46,866 bases of DNA from Saccharicrinis sp. (GTDB lineage Bacteria > Bacteroidota > Bacteroidia > Bacteroidales > Marinilabiliaceae). Both the position numbers and the translations under genes were made by a program. This document shows, piece by piece, positions 26,485-34,025 of this stretch. Positions within the stretch are counted from its first letter, which is position 1. Every line of letters begins with the position of its first letter. The stretch spans positions 1-46,866 of the forward strand of contig JAGXIO010000221.1 in the NCBI GenBank assembly GCA_024635555.1, in the 5' to 3' direction. The notes under the pieces were generated by a model. The model ran no database searches and was not told the DNA's origin. It saw nothing but the letters and a program-made list of their open reading frames with translations.

Positions 26485-29448
26485 ATGGAATTATACTTTA
26501 AATATAATACATTAAAAAGTGTAACTGAGCTGTTTGGACTCTTCAGGAATACAGGTTCTGAAGTCTTTGACGGCTTGGACTATTCGTATCTGGATCAATT
26601 CCTGAGCACTCGTTTTTCGCAAAAGGTACGAATGCAGATGCTCGATTATTACAAAGATTACGTACTATCCTGCAAAGCTATCAATGAGGATGAATATGAG
26701 CTTCGCATTATCCAACATCTGAAGCAATTATTTGGCGAACTATCTGAAAACCAAAAAGTAGAGCTTTATGTTGCTCTGCTTATTTATGTTGTAGATTCCG
26801 AAAAAGTGGCCGGAGGTAATAAAGCCCTGCCCAGATTAGTAAACCAACTAAAATTGGTGAGCAATGTTTTTGAGCTTGATGAGTCAAGAATCAAAAGCGT
26901 GACCCATTTTATCCGTAATGATTTGGCCTTGGAGCAGCATCCAAAAGGCTTGATAATGGTAGGCAACTTTGCAAGAGTAAAGCTCCGTTCGTTCCGTATG
27001 TACCATAAAGCTGATCTGAAAGGGAAAATAATGGCCTTTTATGTGCCTTCGATGTCTTCCTTTCTAATTAAATATATCGGTAACGGGCAACTCCAATTGA
27101 ACAAGCAGGTAATGTTTCCCGAAAGGATATATCAGTTTACCTTGGGAGGTATTATCGAAGGGGAGGATATGCAGCCTTTGTATTTTGCCGACCTGAACGC
27201 CACCTATCAAAATTCAGAAAAAGAAGGGCTGGAGCTGATTGCCCATAATGTGGAAAAAACTTTTAAGGAAACCGATTTGGGTATTCACGAGCTTTCGTTT
27301 AAGGTGGGAGGCGGACAGCTGATGGCAGTAATGGGTGGAAGCGGAACAGGTAAAACAACCCTGTTTAACGTGCTCAGCGGAATTACCTTGCCCGATAAAG
27401 GGAGTGTTTATTTGAATGGCTACAATTTACACGATAACATCCTTAAACTAAAAAAACACCTCGGCTATGTGCCACAGGAAGATTTGTTGATAGAGGAGCT
27501 TACCGTATTGCAAAACTTAATGTATAGTGCCAGGTTTTGCCGTAACGATTTGTCAAAAAAAGAGTTAGAGCAGTTGGTTAACGATACCTTGAGCGATTTT
27601 GCCCTAAGCGGTATTGGTAATTTAAAGGTAGGCAGTCGCTTGGATAAGGTTATAAGCGGCGGACAGCGTAAGCGCTTGAATATTGCGCTGGAGCTCATTC
27701 GTCAACCCGATGTGTTGTTTGTGGATGAGCCTACATCTGGTTTGTCGTCGTCGGATGCTTTGTTGGTGATAAGGCTTTTAAAGAAAATAGCCAATATGGG
27801 CAATATAATAATTGTGAATATTCACCAGCCCACATCCGATTTGTTCGTGCTTTTCGATAAACTTCTTATCCTAGATGATAAAGGGTATGCTGCTTATTAT
27901 GGCAATCCTTTTTCGGCCAGTTCGTATTTTAAAAAGCAATTGGAGTTTGTTGATTCTATAAACGATGACAGTATAAAGCACGGACAGTGCAACCCCGAAC
28001 AGGTTATCAATTTACTTCAATATCAAAAGCATTCCGATAAAGGCGAGCTTATAGGACAAAGGGAGTTCGATAGCATTCACTGGAATAAGCTGTTTAAAGA
28101 AAATACCAAAGAAGAGCTAATTGTAGAAACCGGTATTTTAGGTCATCCACTCACCTGTATTCCCCCAAAAGTTAAACAGTTTTGGATTTATTTACAACGT
28201 AATGTGGCTATTCGAAAATCCGACACGCAATATTTAACACTTATTTTTTTAGGAGCCCCACTTTTGGCCTTTATGATGGCCTTTTTTTTAAAGTCAACCG
28301 ATTTGCTTACCCACGAGTATCGGTTTATTGATAACGATAATATACCTGCTTATTTATTTATAAGTGTTGTGGTGGCACTTTTCCTGGGGCTTATTTTAAG
28401 CTCCGGCGAAATTCATCGCGACCTTAAGGTAATCAAACGCGAGAGTTTTTTGAGCTTAAGCCCTTTTTCCTATATAAACTCAAAATTAGTATATGTAGCC
28501 TTAGTAAATGCAGTTCAAATCATGCTGTTTGTATTGGTGGGCAACAGTATCCTCGAAATAAAAGGTTTGTATTTCGAATACGTGCTTATATTATGGCTTG
28601 CAGCCATGAGCAGCAGTATGATGGGTCTATACATATCCGCCAAGCTTAAATCCATCTTGTCCATATATATAACCATACCTTTTTTGTTGATACCTCAAAT
28701 ATTGCTGGCTGGAGCGATACTCGATTTTGATAAGATGCACCATACGTTGGCATCCGAAAAGTACGTGCCTATATACGCCAATGTTGCCATTTCGCGATGG
28801 GCCTACGAAGCATTGATGGTGCTACAATTTACTGAAAATAAATACGACGAAGGCTTAACGGATCTGCTTATCGAACAAAGCACCATGAGCTATTATGCCA
28901 ACTTTTTTGTCCCCAAACTTGAAACCTTACTCACCGAAATGGGTAAAAACGAAGAGCAACATTCCGAGGAGGCGATAAACGTATTGTTAGTCCAAATGGT
29001 GAAACAATTTCCCCAATTAACAAACGAGATGGAAACACTTGATAAAGCACCTCTCGACCGATTAAAATTGCAAAGCATATTAACAAGGGTTAAAAAGTGG
29101 CTCCGTTCCAATTTGAATCTGCTTTACCAAAGAGTAGAGGAGGAAAGATTGGAGAAAGGAATCCAATTTCCTAAAAAAGATTTTTATAATCAAAAACTAT
29201 CGGAGTTTATATTAAAAAGTAACGATTACAACAAGTATGTTTACCGAAATGGCCGAATGGTGCGAAAATATCAGCCGGGATACCAGGTTGCCAATGACAA
29301 ATTGGGGAGGGCTCATTACTATGCACCTATAAAAACTATAGGCTCGTTTAAAATAAAAACCTGGCTGTTTAATGTTTACTTAATGATAGCATTGTCGGCT
29401 ATATTTTACATCATGGTTTATATACATCTAACACGAAAAAAGTTTTAA
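26485..29448 (+). CDS. ABCG-like ABC transporter (ATPase and permease fused) with extra N-terminal region
   Basis: This 987-residue inner-membrane protein combines an ATPase and an ABC-2 permease in ABCG order. Walker A is GGSGTGKTT (about 284-292), the signature ISGGQRKRLNIA (about 389-400), Walker B DVLFVDEPTSGL (about 409-420) and the switch His in NIHQPTSD. Five helices lie at about 585-760 and one at the very C-terminus (about 965-982). A soluble insert of about 200 residues separates them. Ahead of the ATPase lie about 250 residues: a helical part (60-150, EYELRIIQHLKQLFGELSEN) resembling TerB-like bundles, then a beta-rich part (160-235). Substrate unknown. It starts 2 bases after the PorE-like stop. 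The extra regions could tie it to its partners. Confidence 0.9.
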   Translation: MELYFKYNTLKSVTELFGLFRNTGSEVFDGLDYSYLDQFLSTRFSQKVRMQMLDYYKDYVLSCKAINEDEYELRIIQHLKQLFGELSENQKVELYVALLIYVVDSEKVAGGNKALPRLVNQLKLVSNVFELDESRIKSVTHFIRNDLALEQHPKGLIMVGNFARVKLRSFRMYHKADLKGKIMAFYVPSMSSFLIKYIGNGQLQLNKQVMFPERIYQFTLGGIIEGEDMQPLYFADLNATYQNSEKEGLELIAHNVEKTFKETDLGIHELSFKVGGGQLMAVMGGSGTGKTTLFNVLSGITLPDKGSVYLNGYNLHDNILKLKKHLGYVPQEDLLIEELTVLQNLMYSARFCRNDLSKKELEQLVNDTLSDFALSGIGNLKVGSRLDKVISGGQRKRLNIALELIRQPDVLFVDEPTSGLSSSDALLVIRLLKKIANMGNIIIVNIHQPTSDLFVLFDKLLILDDKGYAAYYGNPFSASSYFKKQLEFVDSINDDSIKHGQCNPEQVINLLQYQKHSDKGELIGQREFDSIHWNKLFKENTKEELIVETGILGHPLTCIPPKVKQFWIYLQRNVAIRKSDTQYLTLIFLGAPLLAFMMAFFLKSTDLLTHEYRFIDNDNIPAYLFISVVVALFLGLILSSGEIHRDLKVIKRESFLSLSPFSYINSKLVYVALVNAVQIMLFVLVGNSILEIKGLYFEYVLILWLAAMSSSMMGLYISAKLKSILSIYITIPFLLIPQILLAGAILDFDKMHHTLASEKYVPIYANVAISRWAYEALMVLQFTENKYDEGLTDLLIEQSTMSYYANFFVPKLETLLTEMGKNEEQHSEEAINVLLVQMVKQFPQLTNEMETLDKAPLDRLKLQSILTRVKKWLRSNLNLLYQRVEEERLEKGIQFPKKDFYNQKLSEFILKSNDYNKYVYRNGRMVRKYQPGYQVANDKLGRAHYYAPIKTIGSFKIKTWLFNVYLMIALSAIFYIMVYIHLTRKKF

Positions 29449-29493
29449 AGCGCCAGATCCAATGTTATATTTAATTTTAAAAACATAAATAAG

Positions 29494-30006
29494 ATGCAAA
29501 ATTTCGTCTCCAAATTTTTAACAATTACAGTTATACTAGGTTTGCTAGTATTAAGTAATACTAACGCCCAGTCCTGTACTGAGGTGCTTAAGCTATGTGC
29601 GCCGGCAGATAACCTTTACAATAAGCAATCGATGGCCCGCACCTTTAAAATGAATCCTTCTCAAAAATTAAAAATTATACATGTTTTTTACGGGGGAACT
29701 GCCTATCATATCGATATATGCAAACCAGAAAGCTTGGGTAATTTTCATTTAACGGTGGTAGATGTCGAAACAGGTGCTATTTTTTGGGATAATGCTGCCG
29801 ATGATTTCGAGAGCCAAATTAATATAAGTTTTGGATCTACCAAGCGTATCATTATTGAAGTAGAAGCAGTAAATCCCGAAAACTTTAATAAGCAACAGAA
29901 TTGTTTGGGATTGATAATCAAATATCATCGCGAAGAGCAAGTTGCCAAAACTAAAGAATTAGAATTACCCGAATCACCTGAATCGCCTGGATCACCAATT
30001 TTTTAA
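29494..30006 (+). CDS. Small secreted protein, paralogue of the gene at 16300
   Basis: Family not recognised. The 170-residue product has a signal peptide (TVILGLLVLSNTNAQ, cleavage near 26) and a mature domain with the same landmarks as the product at 16300: an N-terminal Cys pair (SCTEVLKLC), FYGGTAYHI, FWDNAADD, RIIIEVEAVNP and NCLGLIIKYH. Both therefore share one fold and probably two disulphides. This copy adds an extra Cys (DICKPE) and a 25-residue tail of Glu, Pro and Ser (ELPESPESPGSP) absent from the other. It lies 45 bases after the ABC gene on the right arm. A role as paired extracellular subunits or cargo of the locus is inference. Confidence 0.78.
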   Translation: MQNFVSKFLTITVILGLLVLSNTNAQSCTEVLKLCAPADNLYNKQSMARTFKMNPSQKLKIIHVFYGGTAYHIDICKPESLGNFHLTVVDVETGAIFWDNAADDFESQINISFGSTKRIIIEVEAVNPENFNKQQNCLGLIIKYHREEQVAKTKELELPESPESPGSPIF

Positions 30007-30052
30007 TCGGCTGACTTCTACGTGTTGCATTAGTAATATTGAATAAAGTAAT

Positions 30053-30059
30053 AAGGAGG
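30053..30059 (+). promoter_or_regulatory. Strong Shine-Dalgarno sequence of the SpoIID-like gene
   Basis: AAGGAGG ends 6 bases before ATG at 30066. A full anti-16S match is uncommon in Bacteroidota, where most genes start without a clear Shine-Dalgarno, and it fixes this start. It suggests either unusually strong translation or a different history for this gene. Confidence 0.7.
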
Positions 30060-30065
30060 TTTTAA

Positions 30066-31001
30066 ATGGTAACCAATCAAAGAATAAAAGTGGAATTAGG
30101 TTGCGGCCGTTGCGTTTCGCTGGATATGCAAGGTGACTATTTTTTTGGCGAATCACAAAGAAAATTATCGGGTAAATGGCAACTGAATGTAGTGGATAAT
30201 AAGATTTTTTTAGAGGATGAAATAGAAATTATTATTGCTTCGGAACGGGTTTTTTTAATGCCTATAAAGGAGGATGTCAATAAATGTGCGGTTGAGTTAA
30301 ACGAACTAAGCATAGATGAATATAACGGGGATGAGTTATGTAGCATAATGAATTTCAGCGGTAATATTATTATCGAAAAGCAAGAACAATATTTAATAGT
30401 ATTAAATGTGGTTGATGTAGAGCCTTTTGTGATGACCGTATTGAATAATTGTTGTCCTAAAGCTACCCAGTTAGAATATTTGAAAGTGCAGGCTTTGGTT
30501 ATTCGTAATGCGGCCATTTTATTGGTTATGGACAAGTTTGATAATGATCAAACGTTGGATTCATTGCAGGCTTCGGACTATAACAGCGTGTTAAGAACTG
30601 CTGCGGATAATCTTTCGGAATTATATGTAATAACACCGGAAGAAACGAATGATATGGTGCGAAAAGCTGTAGAAGCAACCCATGGTATGGCACTGGTTTA
30701 CAACGATAAAATAATGTACGTGCAACAAACCATGCACAATGAAGAAGAGTGTGGCCTGATTGCGGAAAAAGCAGTTGAATGTGTTACCGAGCTATCCAAC
30801 AACACAGAATTTAAAGACATGAATAATTTCATGGGGAATGAGATGACCCATAAAGATAGTATTGCGTTTCAGGACCGGGATAAAGGAGATGTATTTGAAC
30901 TTAGTAGAAAGGGAGCTTTAGAGATGGCAAAACAAGGAAAAACAATGGAGCAGATTGTTGAACATTACCTACCCGGGTTTGAAATTCAAAAACAGTATTA
31001 A
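30066..31001 (+). CDS. SpoIID/LytB-fold protein without signal peptide or catalytic residues
   Basis: The 311-residue product follows the SpoIID plan. The core VVDVEPFVMTVLNNCCPKAT (115-134) leads into EYLKVQALVIRNAAIL, matching the family's NVEdYL-GVVpsEMP...EALKAQAVAARTYAL. Next comes VRKAVEATHGMALVYNDKIM, and the end GALEMAKQGKTMEQIVEHYL matches GA--MA--G-sy--IL-hYy. Yet the catalytic Glu is replaced (NNCCP for psEMP), the SSGG region is gone, and the H-GxG-SQ motif reads DKGDVFELSRKG. No signal peptide or membrane segment is present. Genuine SpoIID enzymes cut denuded glycan in the envelope; this one is probably a cytoplasmic non-enzyme. It ends the right arm of the locus, 59 bases after the secreted gene. 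Confidence 0.75.
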   Translation: MVTNQRIKVELGCGRCVSLDMQGDYFFGESQRKLSGKWQLNVVDNKIFLEDEIEIIIASERVFLMPIKEDVNKCAVELNELSIDEYNGDELCSIMNFSGNIIIEKQEQYLIVLNVVDVEPFVMTVLNNCCPKATQLEYLKVQALVIRNAAILLVMDKFDNDQTLDSLQASDYNSVLRTAADNLSELYVITPEETNDMVRKAVEATHGMALVYNDKIMYVQQTMHNEEECGLIAEKAVECVTELSNNTEFKDMNNFMGNEMTHKDSIAFQDRDKGDVFELSRKGALEMAKQGKTMEQIVEHYLPGFEIQKQY

Positions 31002-31033
31002 AAAAAAGGCGATCCGAGGATCGCCTTTTTTTT
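31001..31033 (+). terminator. Bidirectional terminator between the SpoIID-like gene and spt
   Basis: GGCGATCC pairs with GGATCGCC around a minimal loop (about CGAG), flanked by seven A on the left and eight T on the right. It overlaps the stop codon at 30999-31001 and serves the two convergent genes. Confidence 0.88.
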
Positions 31034-31119
31034 AGAGTATAATTTCAACATTTTGTTGCATTCTATAAACCATCCAAATAATAGGCTTTTGGTATTGATA
31101 ATCTGACATCTGTAAATGA

Positions 31120-31163
31120 GTCTAATGTCTATTATCTAATAATCTATTATCTAACAGTCTATC
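31120..31163. repeat. TCTA-type iterated repeat, copy 1
   Basis: This holds six staggered variants of TCTAATG/TCTATTA/TCTAACA. A related array occurs at 39966-40006 upstream of cysN, and ATTATCTAATAATC here (31131-31144) is repeated inverted at 39897-39910. No coding or hairpin with a T-run is seen. Confidence 0.6.
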
Positions 31164-31172
31164 ATACAAGCC

Positions 31173-32426
31173 TTAAATAATATTGGCAATTTTATCGCTT
31201 TGATATTTACCGGCAAGCAATTTTTCATTTATTTCGGCAAATGCCTTAATAGTATATTCAACATCTTCGAGCGTATGCACCGCTGTTGGTATAATTCGGA
31301 GCATCAACTTGTCTTTAGGTATTACCGGATATACCACAATAGAACAGAATATGTTGTAGTTTTCTCTCAAGTCCATGGTTAGCTGCATGGCTTCAGGTAC
31401 CGACCCGTTTAAGAATACCGGAGTTACGGGCGATTCCGTTACACCCAGGTCAAAACCTTGTTCTCTTAATCCTTTTTGCAAGGCGTTAACAATAGTCCAA
31501 AGATTCTGTTTAAGTTCGGGTTTGGTTTGTAACAGCTCAAGCCTTTTTAAAGCTCCCACAACCAAAGGCATAGGGAGTGATTTGGCATATATTTGCGAAC
31601 GCATATTGTAACGAAGATAATTTACCACATCCTCATCGGCTGCAACAAAAGCGCCTATGCTGGCCATTGATTTGGCAAAAGTGCAAAAAAGTACGTCTAC
31701 CTTATCCGTTACGTCAAAATGCTCAGCGGTACCTGCACCTGTTTTTCCCATGGTACCAAAACCGTGCGCATCATCAACGAGCAAACGAAAGTTATATTTT
31801 TCTTTTAAGGCGACTATTTTATCCAAAGAACCCAAGTCGCCGGCCATGCCAAAAACACCTTCGGTTATCACCATGATACCGCCACCTGTTTCTTCTGTTC
31901 TTTTGCTTGCAAAATCAAGCATTTTTGCGCAACGTTGCATGTCATTGTGCGGAAAAACAAAGCTTTTACCACCTTTGGCTTTATGCAAGAATATGCCGTC
32001 CATGATACAGGCATGTGATTCCGAATCGTACACGATAACGTCATTTCTCGAGCACAAAGTATCAATAATAGATACCATTCCTTGGTAACCAAAATTAAGA
32101 AGGTAAGAATCATCCTTGCCTACAAAATCGGCCAGTTTAGATTCCAATTCTTCATGTATGCTGGTGTGGCCCGACATCATTCGAGCTCCCATAGGGTAAC
32201 CAAGACCGTACTCCGCTGCAGCATCGGCATCGGCTTTTCGTACTTCGGGATGGTTGGCCAAACCCAAATAGTTGTTTAAACTCCAGGTAAGTACCTCTTT
32301 GCCTCTAAATTTCATTTTAGAATCAATTTCTCCTTCTAATTTTGGGAATATAAAATAACCATGTGCAGCTTTTCCATATCGACCCAAAGGTCCCATCGTT
32401 TTCTTTATTTTATCAAAAATATCCAC
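31173..32426 (-). CDS. spt: Alpha-oxoamine synthase, probable serine palmitoyltransferase
   Basis: This PLP-dependent enzyme condenses an acyl-CoA with an amino acid; in Bacteroidota this subgroup makes 3-ketosphinganine from serine and palmitoyl-CoA, the first step of sphingolipid synthesis. The 417-residue protein shows SLNNYLGLANHP (49-60), GARMMSGHTSIHEELE (80-95), the PLP-phosphate region NFGYQGM, DDAHGFGTMGKTG (218-230) and the Schiff-base lysine K252 in TFAKSMASIG. The N-terminus DIFDKIKKTMGPLGRYG and Tyr/Met-rich first 100 residues match the bacterial SPT group rather than KBL or BioF. No ketosphinganine reductase or ceramide synthase gene is nearby. Its promoter mirrors that of the divergent bamD. 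Confidence 0.78.
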   Translation of the reverse strand: MDIFDKIKKTMGPLGRYGKAAHGYFIFPKLEGEIDSKMKFRGKEVLTWSLNNYLGLANHPEVRKADADAAAEYGLGYPMGARMMSGHTSIHEELESKLADFVGKDDSYLLNFGYQGMVSIIDTLCSRNDVIVYDSESHACIMDGIFLHKAKGGKSFVFPHNDMQRCAKMLDFASKRTEETGGGIMVITEGVFGMAGDLGSLDKIVALKEKYNFRLLVDDAHGFGTMGKTGAGTAEHFDVTDKVDVLFCTFAKSMASIGAFVAADEDVVNYLRYNMRSQIYAKSLPMPLVVGALKRLELLQTKPELKQNLWTIVNALQKGLREQGFDLGVTESPVTPVFLNGSVPEAMQLTMDLRENYNIFCSIVVYPVIPKDKLMLRIIPTAVHTLEDVEYTIKAFAEINEKLLAGKYQSDKIANII

Positions 32427-32455
32427 GTTGTATATATTTTATGAATTAATGGCCG

Positions 32456-32482
32456 CAAAGATAAGCTTTTTTAATAATCAAA
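32456..32482 (-). promoter_or_regulatory. Candidate promoter of spt
   Basis: On the minus strand the -7 box is TATCTTTG (32463-32456), a full match to TAnnTTTG, 30 bases before the spt ATG. A TTTG lies 15 bases further upstream (32482-32479), shorter than the usual 17-19. Confidence 0.5.
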
Positions 32483-32593
32483 AAATCTAAACGTAACAAA
32501 AAGATAGTGAAGCAAAAATTATTGAGTCGTTGTAACCCTGGCTAATGTCAAATTAATTATTTTGTCACAGTGTTTCGCAAGTGTATAATTACT

Positions 32594-32623
32594 TTTGTAT
32601 TTGATATTAAAAGCTTATCTTTG
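32594..32623 (+). promoter_or_regulatory. Promoter of bamD-rpoZ
   Basis: TTTG at 32594-32597, an 18-base spacer and TATCTTTG at 32616-32623 fit the Bacteroidota consensus fully. Transcription should start near 32630, which rules out an N-terminal extension of BamD beginning at 32595. Confidence 0.72.
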
Positions 32624-32732
32624 CACGTTGTATAAAACAAAAGCGTATGCTGAGATTGTTGATTCAGGATATCAGTGTGTTTTATTACAGTGTATTACGT
32701 GTGTTTTAATCTTAAAAATAACCATTCCTTTG

Positions 32733-33545
32733 ATGAGAAAATTTTTTGTTGCCATAATCCTCGTCCCGCTCTTAATTAGTTGTAGTAATTATCAAAAGGT
32801 GTTAAAAAGTACCGATTACGAGTTCAAATATACCAAAGCGATGGAATATTTTGAAAAGGAAGATTATATGAGGGCCGCAACACTGTTGAATGAATTGCAA
32901 GGTGTTTTCAGAGGTACCGACAAAGCCGAAACCATCAATTACACCTATGCCAGTAGTCTCTATGGCTTAAGTGATTACATCATGGCCGGACATTATTATC
33001 GCCAGTTTGTAAAAACCTTCCCCGCAAGTAAGCTTAACGAAGAGTGCCAGTTTATGAGTGCTTATTGTTATTATATGACATCGCCTAAAGCCCGTTTAGA
33101 TCAAACGGATACCAATAATGCCCTTAACGAATTTCAGCTTTTTGTAAATCTTTATCCTTCCAGTGAAAGAGTGGCCGAAGCAAATAGGTTGATGGACGAA
33201 CTCAGGGATAAATTGGTGTACAAATCATATCTTAGTGCCAAGTTATATTTCGACCTAGGAGATTATATGGGCAATAACTATTTGTCGGCAGTAATTGCCG
33301 CTCAAAACAGTTTAAAGGAATTTCCGGATACTAAATATCGTGAGGAGCTGTCGTTCCTGATTTTGGAATCAAAATATATTCAGGCGGTCAACAGTGTTCC
33401 TGCAAAAAAGGAGGATAGAATGCGTGAAGCCATCGATGAGTATTTTTCGTTTATCAATGAGTTTCCCGAAAGCCAATATTTAAGCAAAGCGGTTAAAATA
33501 TATAACAGTGCATCCAAAAACATTAAGTTTGAAGATGTAAATTAA
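32733..33545 (+). CDS. bamD: Outer membrane assembly lipoprotein BamD
   Basis: BamD is the essential TPR lipoprotein of the BAM complex that folds beta-barrels into the outer membrane. The 270-residue form starts MRKFFVAIILVPLLISC, with lipobox LISC and lipidated C17. TPR-like helix pairs cover about 30-250: YTKAMEYFEKEDYMRAATLL, YASSLYGLSDYIMAGHYYRQ, then ALNEFQLFVNLYPSS and AIDEYFSFINEFPES. The frame is open upstream to 32595, but that would bury the lipobox and lie inside the promoter at 32594-32623, so ATG 32733 is chosen. The length fits Bacteroidota BamD. It is followed by rpoZ after 28 bases and probably co-transcribed. Confidence 0.9.
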   Translation: MRKFFVAIILVPLLISCSNYQKVLKSTDYEFKYTKAMEYFEKEDYMRAATLLNELQGVFRGTDKAETINYTYASSLYGLSDYIMAGHYYRQFVKTFPASKLNEECQFMSAYCYYMTSPKARLDQTDTNNALNEFQLFVNLYPSSERVAEANRLMDELRDKLVYKSYLSAKLYFDLGDYMGNNYLSAVIAAQNSLKEFPDTKYREELSFLILESKYIQAVNSVPAKKEDRMREAIDEYFSFINEFPESQYLSKAVKIYNSASKNIKFEDVN

Positions 33546-33573
33546 AAACGGATACATATAATAGATATAAATT

Positions 33574-33900
33574 ATGGATTATAAAAAATCAATTGCTCCG
33601 AGCACTACCATTACTTGGGACACAAAAAAATTGTCGGATGATACCGGAAATATTTACGAGTCGGTAAATATTATTGCTAAAAGGGCAAATCAAATTAGTG
33701 TAGAAATGAAAGAGGAGTTGAATAAAAAACTTCTGGAGTTTGCTTCTTATACAGATAATCTTGAAGAAGTATTTGAAAATCGCGAACAAATTGAAATTTC
33801 AAGATTCTACGAAAGATTACCAAAGGCATCTTCTATTGCTACGCAGGAGTTTGTTGATAATAATGTGTATCATCGCAATCCTAACAAAGAGGAAGTATAG
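33574..33900 (+). CDS. rpoZ: RNA polymerase omega subunit, Bacteroidota type
   Basis: This 108-residue cytoplasmic protein is the Rpb6/omega homologue that helps beta-prime fold and assemble. The key segment is NIYESVNIIAKRANQISVEM (28-47), corresponding to the omega motif in which a helix with R-AR-Q follows a short N-terminal arm. The next helices (KEELNKKLLEFASYT, LEEVFENREQIEISRFYERL) fit the longer Bacteroidota form. It lies between bamD and coaBC, the position I recall for rpoZ in this phylum. It starts 28 bases after bamD. Confidence 0.88.
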   Translation: MDYKKSIAPSTTITWDTKKLSDDTGNIYESVNIIAKRANQISVEMKEELNKKLLEFASYTDNLEEVFENREQIEISRFYERLPKASSIATQEFVDNNVYHRNPNKEEV

Positions 33901-33969
33901 GATATATTCCGGTACTCGGTAATTTTAAGCTTGGCAAACCTAAAGAAGCCGGGTGCTTGCGTTAAAAAC

Positions 33970-34010
33970 AAAAAGATAAAGGAGGTTTTTCATATTTCTT
34001 TTATCTTTTT
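33970..34010 (+). other. Hairpin between rpoZ and coaBC with a Shine-Dalgarno-like loop
   Basis: AAAAAGATAAA (33970-33980) can pair with TTTATCTTTTT (34000-34010), leaving a 19-base loop that begins with GGAGG. The downstream arm runs into a T-rich stretch, so it may be a weak terminator or attenuator. It ends 15 bases before the coaBC ATG. Confidence 0.45.
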
Positions 34011-34025
34011 TTATTTTTAGGCATT

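Noticed and set aside
31173-32426. Glycine C-acetyltransferase (KBL) or BioF for the oxoamine synthase
   Set aside because: The N-terminus and the GARMMSGHTSIHEELE region fit the Bacteroidota serine palmitoyltransferase group better; no tdh or bio gene is adjacent. Substrate is still unproven.
32595-32732. 46-codon N-terminal extension of BamD
   Set aside because: It buries the lipobox and overlaps the promoter TTTG-N18-TATCTTTG; transcription should start near 32630.
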